Part shown: piece after piece, positions 1 to 7,452 of the stretch
How the letters are laid out: every line of letters starts with the position of its first letter
How positions within the stretch are numbered: position 1 is the stretch's first letter
Assembly: GCA_024642295.1 (NCBI GenBank)
Contig: JAHEBK010000008.1
Coordinates: 1-16,134, forward strand
Source: Flavobacterium sp.
GTDB taxonomy: Bacteria; Bacteroidota; Bacteroidia; Flavobacteriales; Flavobacteriaceae
Direction: 5' to 3'
Length of the DNA: 16,134 nucleotides
Translations under genes and position numbers: made by a program
Notes under the pieces: generated by a model
What the model was told of the DNA's origin: nothing
What the model saw: the letters and a program-made list of their open reading frames with translations, nothing else
The model's database searches: none

Positions 1-777
1 GTGGGACTATCACCCATGTTGGCTCCTACAATTGGAGGATATGTAACCTCTGGATTTGGTTGGCAAGCTGTATTTATAATTTTGATGTTTTTGGGTATTG
101 GAGTCCTTTTAGCAGCTCAATTTGGCTTACCTAATAATACCTATACGCCAGACGAATCAATTTCGTTAAAACCAAAACCTATACTTGAAAATTTTTTGAA
201 AGTGCTTAAAGAACCTCAATTTTACACCTATGCATTTACTGGGGCTATCGCTTTCTCGGGACTGTTTACTTATGTTTCAGCCTCCCCTATTCTATTTATG
301 GATATTTATAAAGTAGATGCAAAAACGTATGGTTGGATTTTTGCTTTTATGTCCTGTAGTTTCATTGGTGCTAGCCAACTCAACTCAGTATTACTACGAA
401 AATTCACCAGTGAGCAAATGATTTTTAGTGCTTTGATTACACAGTCTGTCATTAGTTTTACATTTTTGATCGCAGCCTTGAACGACCTATTAGGACTTTA
501 TGAAACCATCGCATTGTTATTTTTGTTTTTAGGCTGTTTAGGAATTTCAAATCCAAATACCGCTGGACTCACATTGGCTCCTTTTAAAAAAAATACAGGA
601 AGTGCCTCAGCCTTAATGGGTGCTATTCAATTGGGATTAGGAGCATTGGCATCATTTGCCGTAAGCACTTTTGTAATTGACTCTATTATTCCTATGGTTA
701 TTATTATGGTTACAACTAGTATTACTGCTTTAGTAATATTACAACTTGGAAGAAGAAAAATTAAAATTTTAGATTAA
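1..777 (+). CDS. MFS multidrug exporter, Bcr/CflA type, 5'-truncated by window edge
   Basis: This is an inner-membrane proton-driven drug/metabolite exporter of the major facilitator superfamily. The visible 258 residues begin inside the protein: the stretch SPMLAPTIGGYV followed by GWQAVFIIL is the TM5-TM6 region typical of Bcr/CflA transporters, so the GTG at base 1 is an internal Val codon rather than a start. After it come TM6, a cytoplasmic linker (about residues 45-75) and six further hydrophobic segments ending near residue 250, followed by the basic tail GRRKIK. About four N-terminal helices are therefore missing upstream. The gene converges on the NADH dehydrogenase gene and ends ten bases before a bidirectional hairpin. 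The substrate cannot be told from sequence. The family call is fairly sure; the subfamily is from the TM5 motif and overall layout. Confidence 0.85.
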   Translation: MGLSPMLAPTIGGYVTSGFGWQAVFIILMFLGIGVLLAAQFGLPNNTYTPDESISLKPKPILENFLKVLKEPQFYTYAFTGAIAFSGLFTYVSASPILFMDIYKVDAKTYGWIFAFMSCSFIGASQLNSVLLRKFTSEQMIFSALITQSVISFTFLIAALNDLLGLYETIALLFLFLGCLGISNPNTAGLTLAPFKKNTGSASALMGAIQLGLGALASFAVSTFVIDSIIPMVIIMVTTSITALVILQLGRRKIKILD

Positions 778-786
778 AAAAACAAA

Positions 787-816
787 ACCCCAATAAATTT
801 TAATTTTCATTGGGGT
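787..816. terminator. Bidirectional hairpin terminator between convergent genes
   Basis: ACCCCAAT (787-794) and ATTGGGGT (809-816) form a perfect 8-bp stem with a 14-base AT loop. The right side is followed by AAATTTTATTT and the left side, on the other strand, by a TTTTGTTTTTTT-like run. It lies between the stop codons of the transporter (+) and the NADH dehydrogenase (-), so it probably serves both. Confidence 0.8.
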
Positions 817-838
817 AAATTTTATTTATAAGTTTCAA

Positions 839-2119
839 TTAAACTTCTGAAACTGATTTAGGCGCTTTTTTATCTGGTCTAATAATCATTCTCAAAGAGT
901 TGTCTTTGGAGAAATAAGCAACCATCCAGTTATAGAATGTTTTTACTTTATTTCGATACGTAATCAACGAAATCAAGTGAATAAACAACCAAATAATCCA
1001 TGCAAAAAATCCTTTGAAATGCATTTCTGGTTTTGGTAAATCGACTACTGCTTTGTTTTTTCCAATAATAGCCATAGAACCTTTATCTAGATATTTAAAA
1101 GGAACCATTGGTTTTCCTTGAAGAAAAGCTTTCGTGTTTTTGGCTAAATTAATTCCTTGTTGAATAGCAACTTGTGCCACTTGTGGGTGTCCGTGTGGAA
1201 AAGCTTCGTCGTTAAATTGAATACAAGTATCACCAATTGCATAGATATTATTGAAATTTTCTAACTTATTATAAGCATCCGTTTTTAAACGTTTTCCACG
1301 TCCGTAACTTTCAGCTGGAATTCCTTTGAATTCTCTTGCCGTAACTCCTGCTGCCCAAATCAAGTTTTTTGTTTGAATGGTTTCTCCATTAGCAAAATAA
1401 ACAGTATCATCAACATAATCCACCACATTGTTGTTTAATTTCACAACAACACCTAGTTCAGTAATTGATTTATAAGTATCTTCTTGAGATTTTTTACTCA
1501 TAGGTGTCAACAATGCTGGAGCACCATCCACTAAGTAAATATTACTCGCTGTAGTTTCTAATTCTGGATATTCTTTCAAAAGAATATTTTTACGCATTTC
1601 AGCAAACATACCCGAAATTTCTACACCTGTAGGTCCTCCTCCTGCAACAACAATAGTCAATAGTTTACGACGCTTACGCATGTCTTTCGTAATTGCTGCT
1701 TTTTCTAGATTTTTCAACAAAGTATTACGCATGACAATGGCATCATTCAGTGTTTTCATTGGAATAGCGTTCTTCTTAACGTTTTCCATTCCAAAATAAC
1801 TCGTTTCAGCGCCGGTAGCAAAAATTAATTTATCATAATTTAATTCTCCATTACTCAAAATTACTTTGTTTTCACTTGGAACCACTTCCATAAATTCTCC
1901 CAATCTAAATTGTAGATTTTTTTTACCTGCAAAGAATTTACGAAAAGGATAACTAATACTAGATGGCTCTAAATAAGCTGTTGCAACTTGATAAATTAAT
2001 GGTGGGAAAAAATTATAGTTATTTTTATCCACTAATGTTACATGAACTCCGTCTTGATTTAAAAGAGCTTTTGCGAGATTCATACCTGCAAATCCCCCTC
2101 CGATTATTACTATTTCCAT
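839..2119 (-). CDS. ndh: Type II NADH:quinone oxidoreductase (NDH-2), FAD-dependent
   Basis: Single-subunit, non-proton-pumping NADH dehydrogenase that passes electrons from NADH through FAD to menaquinone at the inner face of the membrane. The 426-residue length is normal. The FAD-binding GGGFAG is at residues 7-12, the NAD-binding GGGPTG at 160-165, IYAIGDT (second FAD contact) at 292-298, and AQVAIQQG, the NDH-2 quinone-site signature AQxAxQxG, at 315-322. The C-terminal part (about 366-405) is hydrophobic and aromatic with basic residues, as expected for the membrane-anchoring helices. The ATG start sits directly before the FAD motif, so the start is secure. The DEAD-box gene ends 32 bases upstream on the same strand, so co-transcription is likely. 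The alternative, a ferredoxin reductase-like flavoprotein, is disfavoured by the quinone motif. Confidence 0.93.
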   Translation of the reverse strand: MEIVIIGGGFAGMNLAKALLNQDGVHVTLVDKNNYNFFPPLIYQVATAYLEPSSISYPFRKFFAGKKNLQFRLGEFMEVVPSENKVILSNGELNYDKLIFATGAETSYFGMENVKKNAIPMKTLNDAIVMRNTLLKNLEKAAITKDMRKRRKLLTIVVAGGGPTGVEISGMFAEMRKNILLKEYPELETTASNIYLVDGAPALLTPMSKKSQEDTYKSITELGVVVKLNNNVVDYVDDTVYFANGETIQTKNLIWAAGVTAREFKGIPAESYGRGKRLKTDAYNKLENFNNIYAIGDTCIQFNDEAFPHGHPQVAQVAIQQGINLAKNTKAFLQGKPMVPFKYLDKGSMAIIGKNKAVVDLPKPEMHFKGFFAWIIWLFIHLISLITYRNKVKTFYNWMVAYFSKDNSLRMIIRPDKKAPKSVSEV

Positions 2120-2151
2120 TTAAATTTTAGTCTAAATTATATACTCCGTTT

Positions 2152-3489
2152 TTAGTTTTTTTTCAATTTCTTCACAGGTTTCTCCGTGATGGAATTTTTA
2201 TTTTGCAGCAAATGATTGGCTAATAATTTTTCAACCAATTCATCTTTGGTTAAATGATGAAAAATTGTTTTTACTTTATTTTTAAACTCAACATCTACTT
2301 CGTGATTGGGCTTGGTTTTGAATATTTGTTTTGCCCACAATAACGTATTATTTTCTTCAATACTGGTTTCAGAAGGTTTTTTGAAAGGGTGAAATTTGAT
2401 TCCCAATTCTTTTTCAAAATCCGGAATTTCAACTACTTCTTCTTGCTGTAATACCGTCAACGAAAGTCCCTTTGCTCCTGCTCTAGCAGTACGACCACTA
2501 CGGTGGACATAATTTTCATACGTATCCGGTAAATGATAATTAACGACATAAGCAATTTCTTTAACATCAATTCCACGAGCAGCTAAATCTGTCGCTACTA
2601 ATATATTGATATGTCCTTCACGAAATTGCTCCATGATTCTATCACGGATTCCTTGTGACAAACTTCCATGAATCGCTCCTGATGAAAAACGGTTAATTGC
2701 TAAATTTTTGGCTAATTTATTGACAGCAGCTTTAGTTTTACAAAAGATAATTCCTCGCTCGCCTTCTTTAGAGTTTAAGAAATGCATCAATACATCCAAT
2801 TTCTCAATAGGATCCACGACTATATAATGGTGATCAATTCCTTGATTCCCCATGATTTCCATACTTGCACTAACCTGAACTACATTTTTGTTCAAGTAAT
2901 TTTGAACCAATTGCTTTATAGTGCCAGGCATGGTAGCTGAGAAAAGAATGGTTTTGTGTGCTTTAGGCAATTCTGCAACGATTTCATCTAAACTTTCCTT
3001 TAAGATGGTTACCATTTCATCGGCTTCATCTAGTACTAAAAATTTAGCATTCGAAAGATTAATCGCTTTGCGCTGAATCAAATCAATCAATCGACCAGGA
3101 GTTGCGACTACGATATGTGTAGGTGTACTCAATCTTTCGATTTGAGGTTTAATTGGAATTCCTCCACAAGTAGCTGCAATAGAAACCTGGGGTAAATATT
3201 TAGCAAAAGCTTCTAAATTAGAAAAAATCTGATGCCCTAATTCCCGCGTTGGAGCAAGGATAACCGCTTGAACAATAGGTTGCTCTGTATCTATTAATTG
3301 CAAAAGAGGTAAACCAAAAGCAGCTGTTTTACCTGTTCCTGTTTTAGCTAGTCCAACTACATCAGTAGTATTGGATAAAAGTAACGGAATTGTTTTTTGT
3401 TGAATTTCTGTGGGTTCAACAATATTCAATTCGGTAATTGCTTTGAGAATTGGTGCTGATATTCCTAAATCTAAGAATTGATTTGCCAT
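2152..3489 (-). CDS. DEAD-box ATP-dependent RNA helicase
   Basis: ATP-dependent RNA helicase that probably remodels RNA in ribosome assembly, mRNA decay or cold adaptation. All motifs are present in order: Q motif PTEIQ (26-30), motif I AKTGTGKT (48-55), PTREL (80-84), TPGRL (130-134), DEAD (154-157), SAT (184-186), IIFC (247-250), ATDLAARGID (299-308) and HRSGRTARAG (329-338). Motif I has Lys where Gln is usual (AQTGTGKT), a mild variant. The C-terminal extension of about 80 residues is Lys-rich and ends in KKLKKN, likely a non-specific RNA-binding tail. There is no DbpA or CsdA RNA-binding domain of the kind seen in longer relatives, so RhlE/CshA-like is the closest description, and I give no symbol. 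It is followed 32 bases later by ndh, and its start lies 56 bases after the stop of another helicase gene. Confidence 0.93.
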   Translation of the reverse strand: MANQFLDLGISAPILKAITELNIVEPTEIQQKTIPLLLSNTTDVVGLAKTGTGKTAAFGLPLLQLIDTEQPIVQAVILAPTRELGHQIFSNLEAFAKYLPQVSIAATCGGIPIKPQIERLSTPTHIVVATPGRLIDLIQRKAINLSNAKFLVLDEADEMVTILKESLDEIVAELPKAHKTILFSATMPGTIKQLVQNYLNKNVVQVSASMEIMGNQGIDHHYIVVDPIEKLDVLMHFLNSKEGERGIIFCKTKAAVNKLAKNLAINRFSSGAIHGSLSQGIRDRIMEQFREGHINILVATDLAARGIDVKEIAYVVNYHLPDTYENYVHRSGRTARAGAKGLSLTVLQQEEVVEIPDFEKELGIKFHPFKKPSETSIEENNTLLWAKQIFKTKPNHEVDVEFKNKVKTIFHHLTKDELVEKLLANHLLQNKNSITEKPVKKLKKN

Positions 3490-3528
3490 TGAGGTGTAGT
3501 TATTTGATCTATTGTTTTTGAATCGAAT

Positions 3529-3541
3529 GAGATATTATCTC
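3529..3541. repeat. Short inverted repeat between helicase genes
   Basis: GAGATA-T-TATCTC is a perfect 6-bp inverted repeat with a one-base centre, four bases beyond the RadD-like helicase stop codon and about 40 bases before the DEAD-box start. No T-run follows it on the transcribed strand, so it is a poor terminator. It could be an operator or a chance palindrome in AT-rich DNA. Confidence 0.35.
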
Positions 3542-3545
3542 CTAA

Positions 3546-5108
3546 TTATTCATTATCATCATCTTCTTCATCATCCAATTCTCTTAATATTTTTTCTCTA
3601 TATTTTTTTCCTATCAATAAGGTTAGTTTTAAGGTATAATCCTCAACTAACCATTCGCGGTAATTCTTACTACATTGACTTAAACATTTAGCGTAACGCT
3701 TGATGCGACACTCAATATCTTGATCCAATTCTTTTGCCAGTAATCTAGCGTCTTTAAGTTCCTCTGTATTATCTACGCACATCGCAGCGTGTTGATCCAA
3801 TGATTTTTCGAGAACTACTTTGGAACGTAAATTTTGAGCAATTGCTTGTTTGTGTTCTTCATCAACATCAAAAGTGACATCAGCAGTTTTAGCAAATTTA
3901 GCTCTTAATTCGGCTGACATAGTATATTTAAAATGCAATTCAATTTCAGAATCGTCACGCAAATTCTCTAGATAAAACTCTGGGGATTTAAAGATATGTT
4001 GCCAATTAACAGGTTCACTCCACAAGCCGAAACGAGCCGCATTGTTTCCTAAATCAATTACTGAAAAAGTATCTTTATTGGGTAATTTACGAGATCCACG
4101 ACCAATCATTTGGTAATACAAAGTGAGTGATTTTGTTGCTCTATTTAAGATAATTGTTTCAACAGTAGGTTCATCAAAACCAGTAGTCAAAATACCAACA
4201 GAGGTTAAAATTGCATCTTTGGTATGCTTAAACCAATGTAAAATCTCCTTACGTTCTTCATTACTACTAGTATTATCTAAATGTCGAATAGCATAACCCG
4301 CTTCTCTGAAAGTTTCATAAACATATAAGGATGTGTTGATACCATTATTAAAAATCAAGGTTTTCTTTCCTATAGAACGTTCCGTATAAGCATGTAATAA
4401 TTTCTCTTGCATTAATGTATTGGTATACAAATCATCTGAAGATTTTACGGTATAATCACCGTTGATACCTACTTTCAACGAAGTTAATCCTACATCATAA
4501 CTATAAGTAATAGCGTTTGCCAAGAACCCATTTTCAATTAATGAAGCAATAGTATCTCCTACGATTAATTCATCATAGCTTTGATGCATAGGCAACTTAA
4601 TATTAGAGCTTAACGGTGTAGCAGTAACCCCTAATATGAAAGCATTTTTGAAAGAACTTAATAATTTTCTAAAAGAGTTGTAATGTGCCTCATCAATAAT
4701 AACAAGACCTATATTATCAAGGTGTAATTTTTCGTCATTGATACGGTTTTTTAAAGTTTCAACCATAGCCACAAAACAAGAATAATCGTTTTGGTCAGGA
4801 AGATCTTTTACCTTACTATTGATAATTTTATTTTTAACCCCAAAACCTTTAAGCATTTTAGAAGTTTGTTTGCACAACTCAATTCTATGAGTAAGTACCA
4901 CCACTTTTTTATCATGTTTAGAGATATATCTACGAACAATTTCAGAAAATATAACTGTTTTTCCTCCACCAGTTGGCAATTGATACAATAAGTGATGCTG
5001 CTGAGGACCATTGTCTATACGTTCAAAAATGGCATCAATATCGCCTTTTTGATATGCATAAAGTTCTTTTTTTTCTTCCTTTTCAATTTCTAAAATATTT
5101 TCCAGCAT
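3546..5108 (-). CDS. SF2 DEAH-box helicase, RadD/XPB-like
   Basis: Superfamily 2 nucleic-acid helicase/translocase of the type often labelled 'DEAD/DEAH box helicase' or type III restriction 'res' subunit. The AYQK Q-like motif is at residues 18-21, Walker A PTGGGKT at 45-51, motif Ia LTHRIEL at 72-78, DEAH at 139-142, TATP (motif III) at 162-165, TTGFDEP (motif V) at 308-314 and QMIGRGSR (motif VI) at 333-340. The overall layout resembles E. coli RadD (YejH), a DNA-repair helicase, but the 520-residue protein is shorter and I see no clear Cys4 zinc finger at the C-terminus. The last 13 residues are almost wholly Asp/Glu (LDDEEDDDNE), suggesting a protein-interaction tail. The DUF6155-like gene lies 103 bases upstream on the same strand. 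No methyltransferase or nuclease neighbours it, so a restriction role is not supported. A role in DNA repair is inference. Confidence 0.8.
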   Translation of the reverse strand: MLENILEIEKEEKKELYAYQKGDIDAIFERIDNGPQQHHLLYQLPTGGGKTVIFSEIVRRYISKHDKKVVVLTHRIELCKQTSKMLKGFGVKNKIINSKVKDLPDQNDYSCFVAMVETLKNRINDEKLHLDNIGLVIIDEAHYNSFRKLLSSFKNAFILGVTATPLSSNIKLPMHQSYDELIVGDTIASLIENGFLANAITYSYDVGLTSLKVGINGDYTVKSSDDLYTNTLMQEKLLHAYTERSIGKKTLIFNNGINTSLYVYETFREAGYAIRHLDNTSSNEERKEILHWFKHTKDAILTSVGILTTGFDEPTVETIILNRATKSLTLYYQMIGRGSRKLPNKDTFSVIDLGNNAARFGLWSEPVNWQHIFKSPEFYLENLRDDSEIELHFKYTMSAELRAKFAKTADVTFDVDEEHKQAIAQNLRSKVVLEKSLDQHAAMCVDNTEELKDARLLAKELDQDIECRIKRYAKCLSQCSKNYREWLVEDYTLKLTLLIGKKYREKILRELDDEEDDDNE

Positions 5109-5127
5109 CGCCTATTTTGAGTTTTTG

Positions 5128-5135
5128 CAAAAATA
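5128..5135 (-). promoter_or_regulatory. Possible -7 element upstream of RadD-like helicase
   Basis: On the minus strand TATTTTTG matches the Bacteroidetes -7 consensus TAnnTTTG exactly, about 20 bases before the helicase ATG. No TTG stands at the expected 17-19-base spacing (the nearest is about 30 bases away), so this is only half a promoter and may be chance. Confidence 0.3.
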
Positions 5136-5211
5136 CGGCTAAAAAACAGTTTAATAGGTATATTTCAACAAAAAGATACAAAATCTTTAAAAAAAAGGGA
5201 TTCTAGCTGAT

Positions 5212-5739
5212 TTAGTCCTCTAATACTTCAGTAATCGCATTAAATTGTGGTTGATTATTCCATTTTTGCAATAAAGTTTCCTTATATATTGCTAAAATTC
5301 TTTTTTTGAAATCAGGTAAAATACCGTTAGCAATACTAAAATGTACCGCCTGCTCGAAAGAATTAAGCATACTCTTGTAGAAAAGTTCTTGTTTGATTGG
5401 GGTTTCTGCTGAAAAAGCTTGTGCAATTTCGATATTATAAAGCATAATATCAGCAATTATAAAAGGATCTACACCAAGAAGAATAAAATGCTTGATGTAT
5501 TTTTGAGCCACTGATCTACGCATTTTAGGTTTGCTCTTTCTACCTGTTTTTTTTATGGGAAAATATTCATGGGATATTTTGAGTTTACATTCCTGCAAAA
5601 GTTTCTCTTCTTTGGGATTAAAAACAAAATTGTAATACACTTTTACTGGACTGAATTTTTCATATAATTCCAGTATTTGCTCTTCAAGTTGCTCTTTATT
5701 TAATTCGGATAAATATTTTTTTAAATCGCGTTTGCTCAT
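5212..5739 (-). CDS. DUF6155-like uncharacterised protein
   Basis: A soluble 175-residue protein without signal peptide or membrane segment. It starts MSKRDLKKYLSELNKEQLEEQI, a helical Leu/Lys/Glu-rich segment, then VKVYYNFVFNPKEEKLL. A strongly basic patch KKTGRKSKPKMRR at about residues 63-75 looks suited to nucleic-acid contact, and the second half is all-helical. From memory the N-terminal pattern and length fit the DUF6155 family common in Flavobacteriia; no function is known to me. It is transcribed toward the RadD-like helicase, 103 bases away, hinting at a linked role in nucleic-acid metabolism, but this rests on adjacency alone. The ATG at 5737-5739 is the natural start, directly before the conserved-looking N-terminus. 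The region upstream (5740-5867) holds no clear promoter for it. Confidence 0.7.
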   Translation of the reverse strand: MSKRDLKKYLSELNKEQLEEQILELYEKFSPVKVYYNFVFNPKEEKLLQECKLKISHEYFPIKKTGRKSKPKMRRSVAQKYIKHFILLGVDPFIIADIMLYNIEIAQAFSAETPIKQELFYKSMLNSFEQAVHFSIANGILPDFKKRILAIYKETLLQKWNNQPQFNAITEVLED

Positions 5740-5867
5740 GGTAAATTTTTCAATTGCTAATAAATTGCTTTAAGCAGCATTAGTGTTAATTAATTTCTCA
5801 AAAAACATAATTCTTAAGTTATAAAAAATGAATCTGTGAATTTGCGGTTATTTTTCAACAAATGCGT

Positions 5868-5897
5868 TTGCCCTATGAATCCTATTTCTTAATTTTG
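5868..5897 (+). promoter_or_regulatory. Bacteroidetes-type promoter for the DUF3817 gene
   Basis: TTG at 5868-5870 and TAATTTTG at 5890-5897 match TTG-N19-TAnnTTTG, the consensus read by the Bacteroidetes primary sigma factor. Transcription would start around 5903-5906, leaving a leader of roughly 16-19 bases before the ATG at 5922. Its position rules against the longer reading frame beginning at 5862. Confidence 0.65.
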
Positions 5898-5921
5898 CCG
5901 CTCATTCAAATACAAATGATT

Positions 5922-6206
5922 ATGTTTAAGCTTTTTAAGATTACTGCAATACTAGAAGGGATATCCTATTTGGTTTTGTTTTCGAATATGCTTTTTATCA
6001 AACCTACAAATTTTGAATTATACCATACCTTATTGTATCCAATAGGAATGAGTCACGGTGTTTTGTTTATCGGATATGTAATCTTCGCTATATTACTAAA
6101 AAAGAGTCAAAACTGGGATTTGAAAACTTTTGGAATTATTCTGGCTGCTTCATTAGTTCCTTTCGGAACATTTTATATTGATAAAAAATATTTGGCAACG
6201 TCTTAA
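5922..6206 (+). CDS. Small DUF3817 family membrane protein
   Basis: A 94-residue integral membrane protein with three hydrophobic segments, roughly residues 4-24, 43-60 and 70-86. The patterns ILEGISYL, YPIGMSHGVLF and SLVPFGTF-IDKKYL are the conserved marks of DUF3817 (YdzA-like) proteins, whose function is unknown. The reading frame stays open back to an ATG at 5862, but the extra 20 residues are not family-like and a well-formed promoter lies inside that extension, so I choose the ATG at 5922. The gene stands alone, divergent from the DUF6155-like gene and convergent with the thioesterase gene. Confidence 0.8.
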   Translation: MFKLFKITAILEGISYLVLFSNMLFIKPTNFELYHTLLYPIGMSHGVLFIGYVIFAILLKKSQNWDLKTFGIILAASLVPFGTFYIDKKYLATS

Positions 6207-6277
6207 AATAATTGTTGTCAATTAAAATTTACAACCGTTAAGAAATTACGGATTAACTTAATAAAACTTAATTAATG

Positions 6278-6298
6278 GTTTAAAAAACTATTTTAAAC
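6278..6298. terminator. Weak AT-only hairpin between convergent genes
   Basis: GTTTAAAA (6278-6285) and TTTTAAAC (6291-6298) form a perfect 8-bp stem around a five-base loop, overlapping the thioesterase stop codon. It sits between two convergent genes, where a terminator is expected, but has only one G:C pair per arm and would be weak. Confidence 0.4.
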
Positions 6299-6679
6299 TA
6301 AACGATTTTTCACAAACTCAATTTGAGTTTTCCCATGAGGTTTTGGCTTACCGTCAGCTCCTAAATTGACCATGGTTGTAGCATCAATTGTAATGATGGT
6401 TTCACGAGTCATCATATTACGTACTTCACATTTTAGTGTAATTGATGTAATTCCAAATTTCACTACATCAATTCCTATTTCAATAACATCGCCTTGTTTT
6501 GCCGATGCTCTAAAATTAATTTCAGACATTGTCTTAGTTACTACTCTTGGGTTTTCTAATTGGATAATAGAATACAAAGCCAGTTCTTCGTCTATCCAAG
6601 CTAATAATTGTCCTCCAAATAAGGTTCCGTTAGGATTTAAATCTTGTGGTTTTACCCATTTTCTAGTATGAAATCGCAT
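6293..6679 (-). CDS. Hotdog-fold acyl-CoA thioesterase (YciA/BACH-like)
   Basis: Cytoplasmic hydrolase of acyl-CoA thioesters. The 128-residue single hotdog domain has the family mark NPNGTLFGGQLLAWIDEE at 15-32, where the Asn/Gly-Gly region and Asp30 on the central helix are the expected catalytic elements. It is followed by MSEINFRASAKQGDVIEIG (51-69), the strand pair that lines the CoA site. Such proteins usually work as hexamers. Acyl-chain preference cannot be read from sequence. The ATG is preceded by a run of ten A residues on its own strand, the A-rich type of initiation region usual in this group. It is divergent from the gene at 6746 with a 66-base shared spacer. Confidence 0.85.
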   Translation of the reverse strand: MRFHTRKWVKPQDLNPNGTLFGGQLLAWIDEELALYSIIQLENPRVVTKTMSEINFRASAKQGDVIEIGIDVVKFGITSITLKCEVRNMMTRETIITIDATTMVNLGADGKPKPHGKTQIEFVKNRLV

Positions 6680-6745
6680 ATTTTTTTTTTATAACGCTAA
6701 AATAGGGCTTAGTTAAGAATTTTTCGTTATTTTTAAAATAAAAAG

Positions 6746-7150
6746 ATGAATCAGAGAGATGTTTTTTTAAGCGAGTTTAGAGGAGAATCAATTGGAAGTA
6801 TCAATCCAAATTCATCCTCAGATGAAAATTTTCAAAATCAAGTCATTCGTCCCATTTTAAAACTACAAAACGATTTGTTTGTAGCCTCCTTCCATAATTA
6901 TATTAGTAAATACAAAAAAGATTTTTATTCTCATTCAGTGGAAAAAAAATTAGCCACAATCGAAAATGCTATTCAAAAAGATATCAAGTTTCGAAATGCA
7001 CTCAAAGGTATGGTTATCGCCTTATTTACAGCCGAAGAATATGCACTTTATATTCAGAGTTCATCCAATTTAAACAAAAGAATGATGAATATGCTAATTG
7101 AAAGGCTTAAAAACCAAGTCCAACTATTTGAAACCAACTCCGTTTCATAA
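6746..7150 (+). CDS. Uncharacterised all-helical protein
   Basis: I do not recognise a characterised family. The 134-residue product has no signal peptide, membrane segment or cysteine and is predicted mostly helical: a polar N-terminus (MNQRDVFLSEFRGESIG), then a conserved-looking core FQNQVIRPILKLQNDLFVASFHNYI (30-54), IENAIQKDIKFRNALKGMVIALFTAEEY (72-99) and a final basic helix MMNMLIERLKNQ. The regular spacing of hydrophobic residues and good codon texture make it a genuine gene, probably a lineage-specific cytoplasmic protein. The ATG follows AAAAAG closely. It is divergent from the thioesterase and separated by 302 bases from the YbdK gene, so it is probably its own transcript. Confidence 0.7.
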   Translation: MNQRDVFLSEFRGESIGSINPNSSSDENFQNQVIRPILKLQNDLFVASFHNYISKYKKDFYSHSVEKKLATIENAIQKDIKFRNALKGMVIALFTAEEYALYIQSSSNLNKRMMNMLIERLKNQVQLFETNSVS

Positions 7151-7452
7151 CATTTGTTACTTTTATTAATGTTATTTTAAAATTTATAATCAATTTTTAA
7201 CCATTTATTAATTGCTGCTTTTTTATTAAAAAAATAGCTTATTAGATATGTTTTACCTATAGTTTGTTAGCTAATTTTCATTATAATAATTAAGCAAAAA
7301 AGATGAAGGAAACCTATTTCAATTGGAACACATTTAACTTGGTTTAAGATTTAAATGTTTTTTTGGACATTCGGAACAACATTTAATTGCCTATTCCAAA
7401 AGAATACTATATAAAAACTATACACTAACCAAACCAATAAACCACCTCTAAA
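7151..7452 (+). promoter_or_regulatory. Leader region of the YbdK cluster, with short ORF and alternative hairpins
   Basis: This 302-base gap is AT-rich. At 7303-7347 an A-rich ribosome-site-like stretch precedes a 14-codon frame, MKETYFNWNTFNLV. ACATTTAA (7330-7337, inside that frame) pairs with TTAAATGT (7351-7358), extended by CTT/AAG inside, and is followed by a T-run to 7364, giving a terminator-like hairpin. TTAAATGTT (7351-7359) can instead pair with AACATTTAA (7378-7386), so the two folds exclude each other. GGAACA(A)CATTTAA also occurs twice (7325-7337 and 7373-7386). TATAGTTTG at 7258-7266 is one base away from a -7 element. Regulation by attenuation is inference; AT-rich DNA makes such pairings by chance. 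Confidence 0.35.

Noticed and set aside
3529..3541. Rho-independent terminator after the RadD-like helicase
   Set aside because: The stem is only 6 bp and no T-run follows on the transcribed strand, so I list it only as an inverted repeat.
4791..5206. Overlapping plus- and minus-strand ORFs within the RadD-like helicase gene
   Set aside because: They are other-frame shadows of a complete helicase with all its motifs and show no family features.
2152..5739. Anti-phage defence island around two helicases
   Set aside because: No methyltransferase, nuclease, sensor or toxin gene is present, and the neighbours (ndh, DEAD-box RNA helicase) are housekeeping genes.
5862..5921. Longer N-terminus for the DUF3817 gene
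   Set aside because: A complete promoter lies inside it and the extra residues do not look like the family; the ATG at 5922 fits both.
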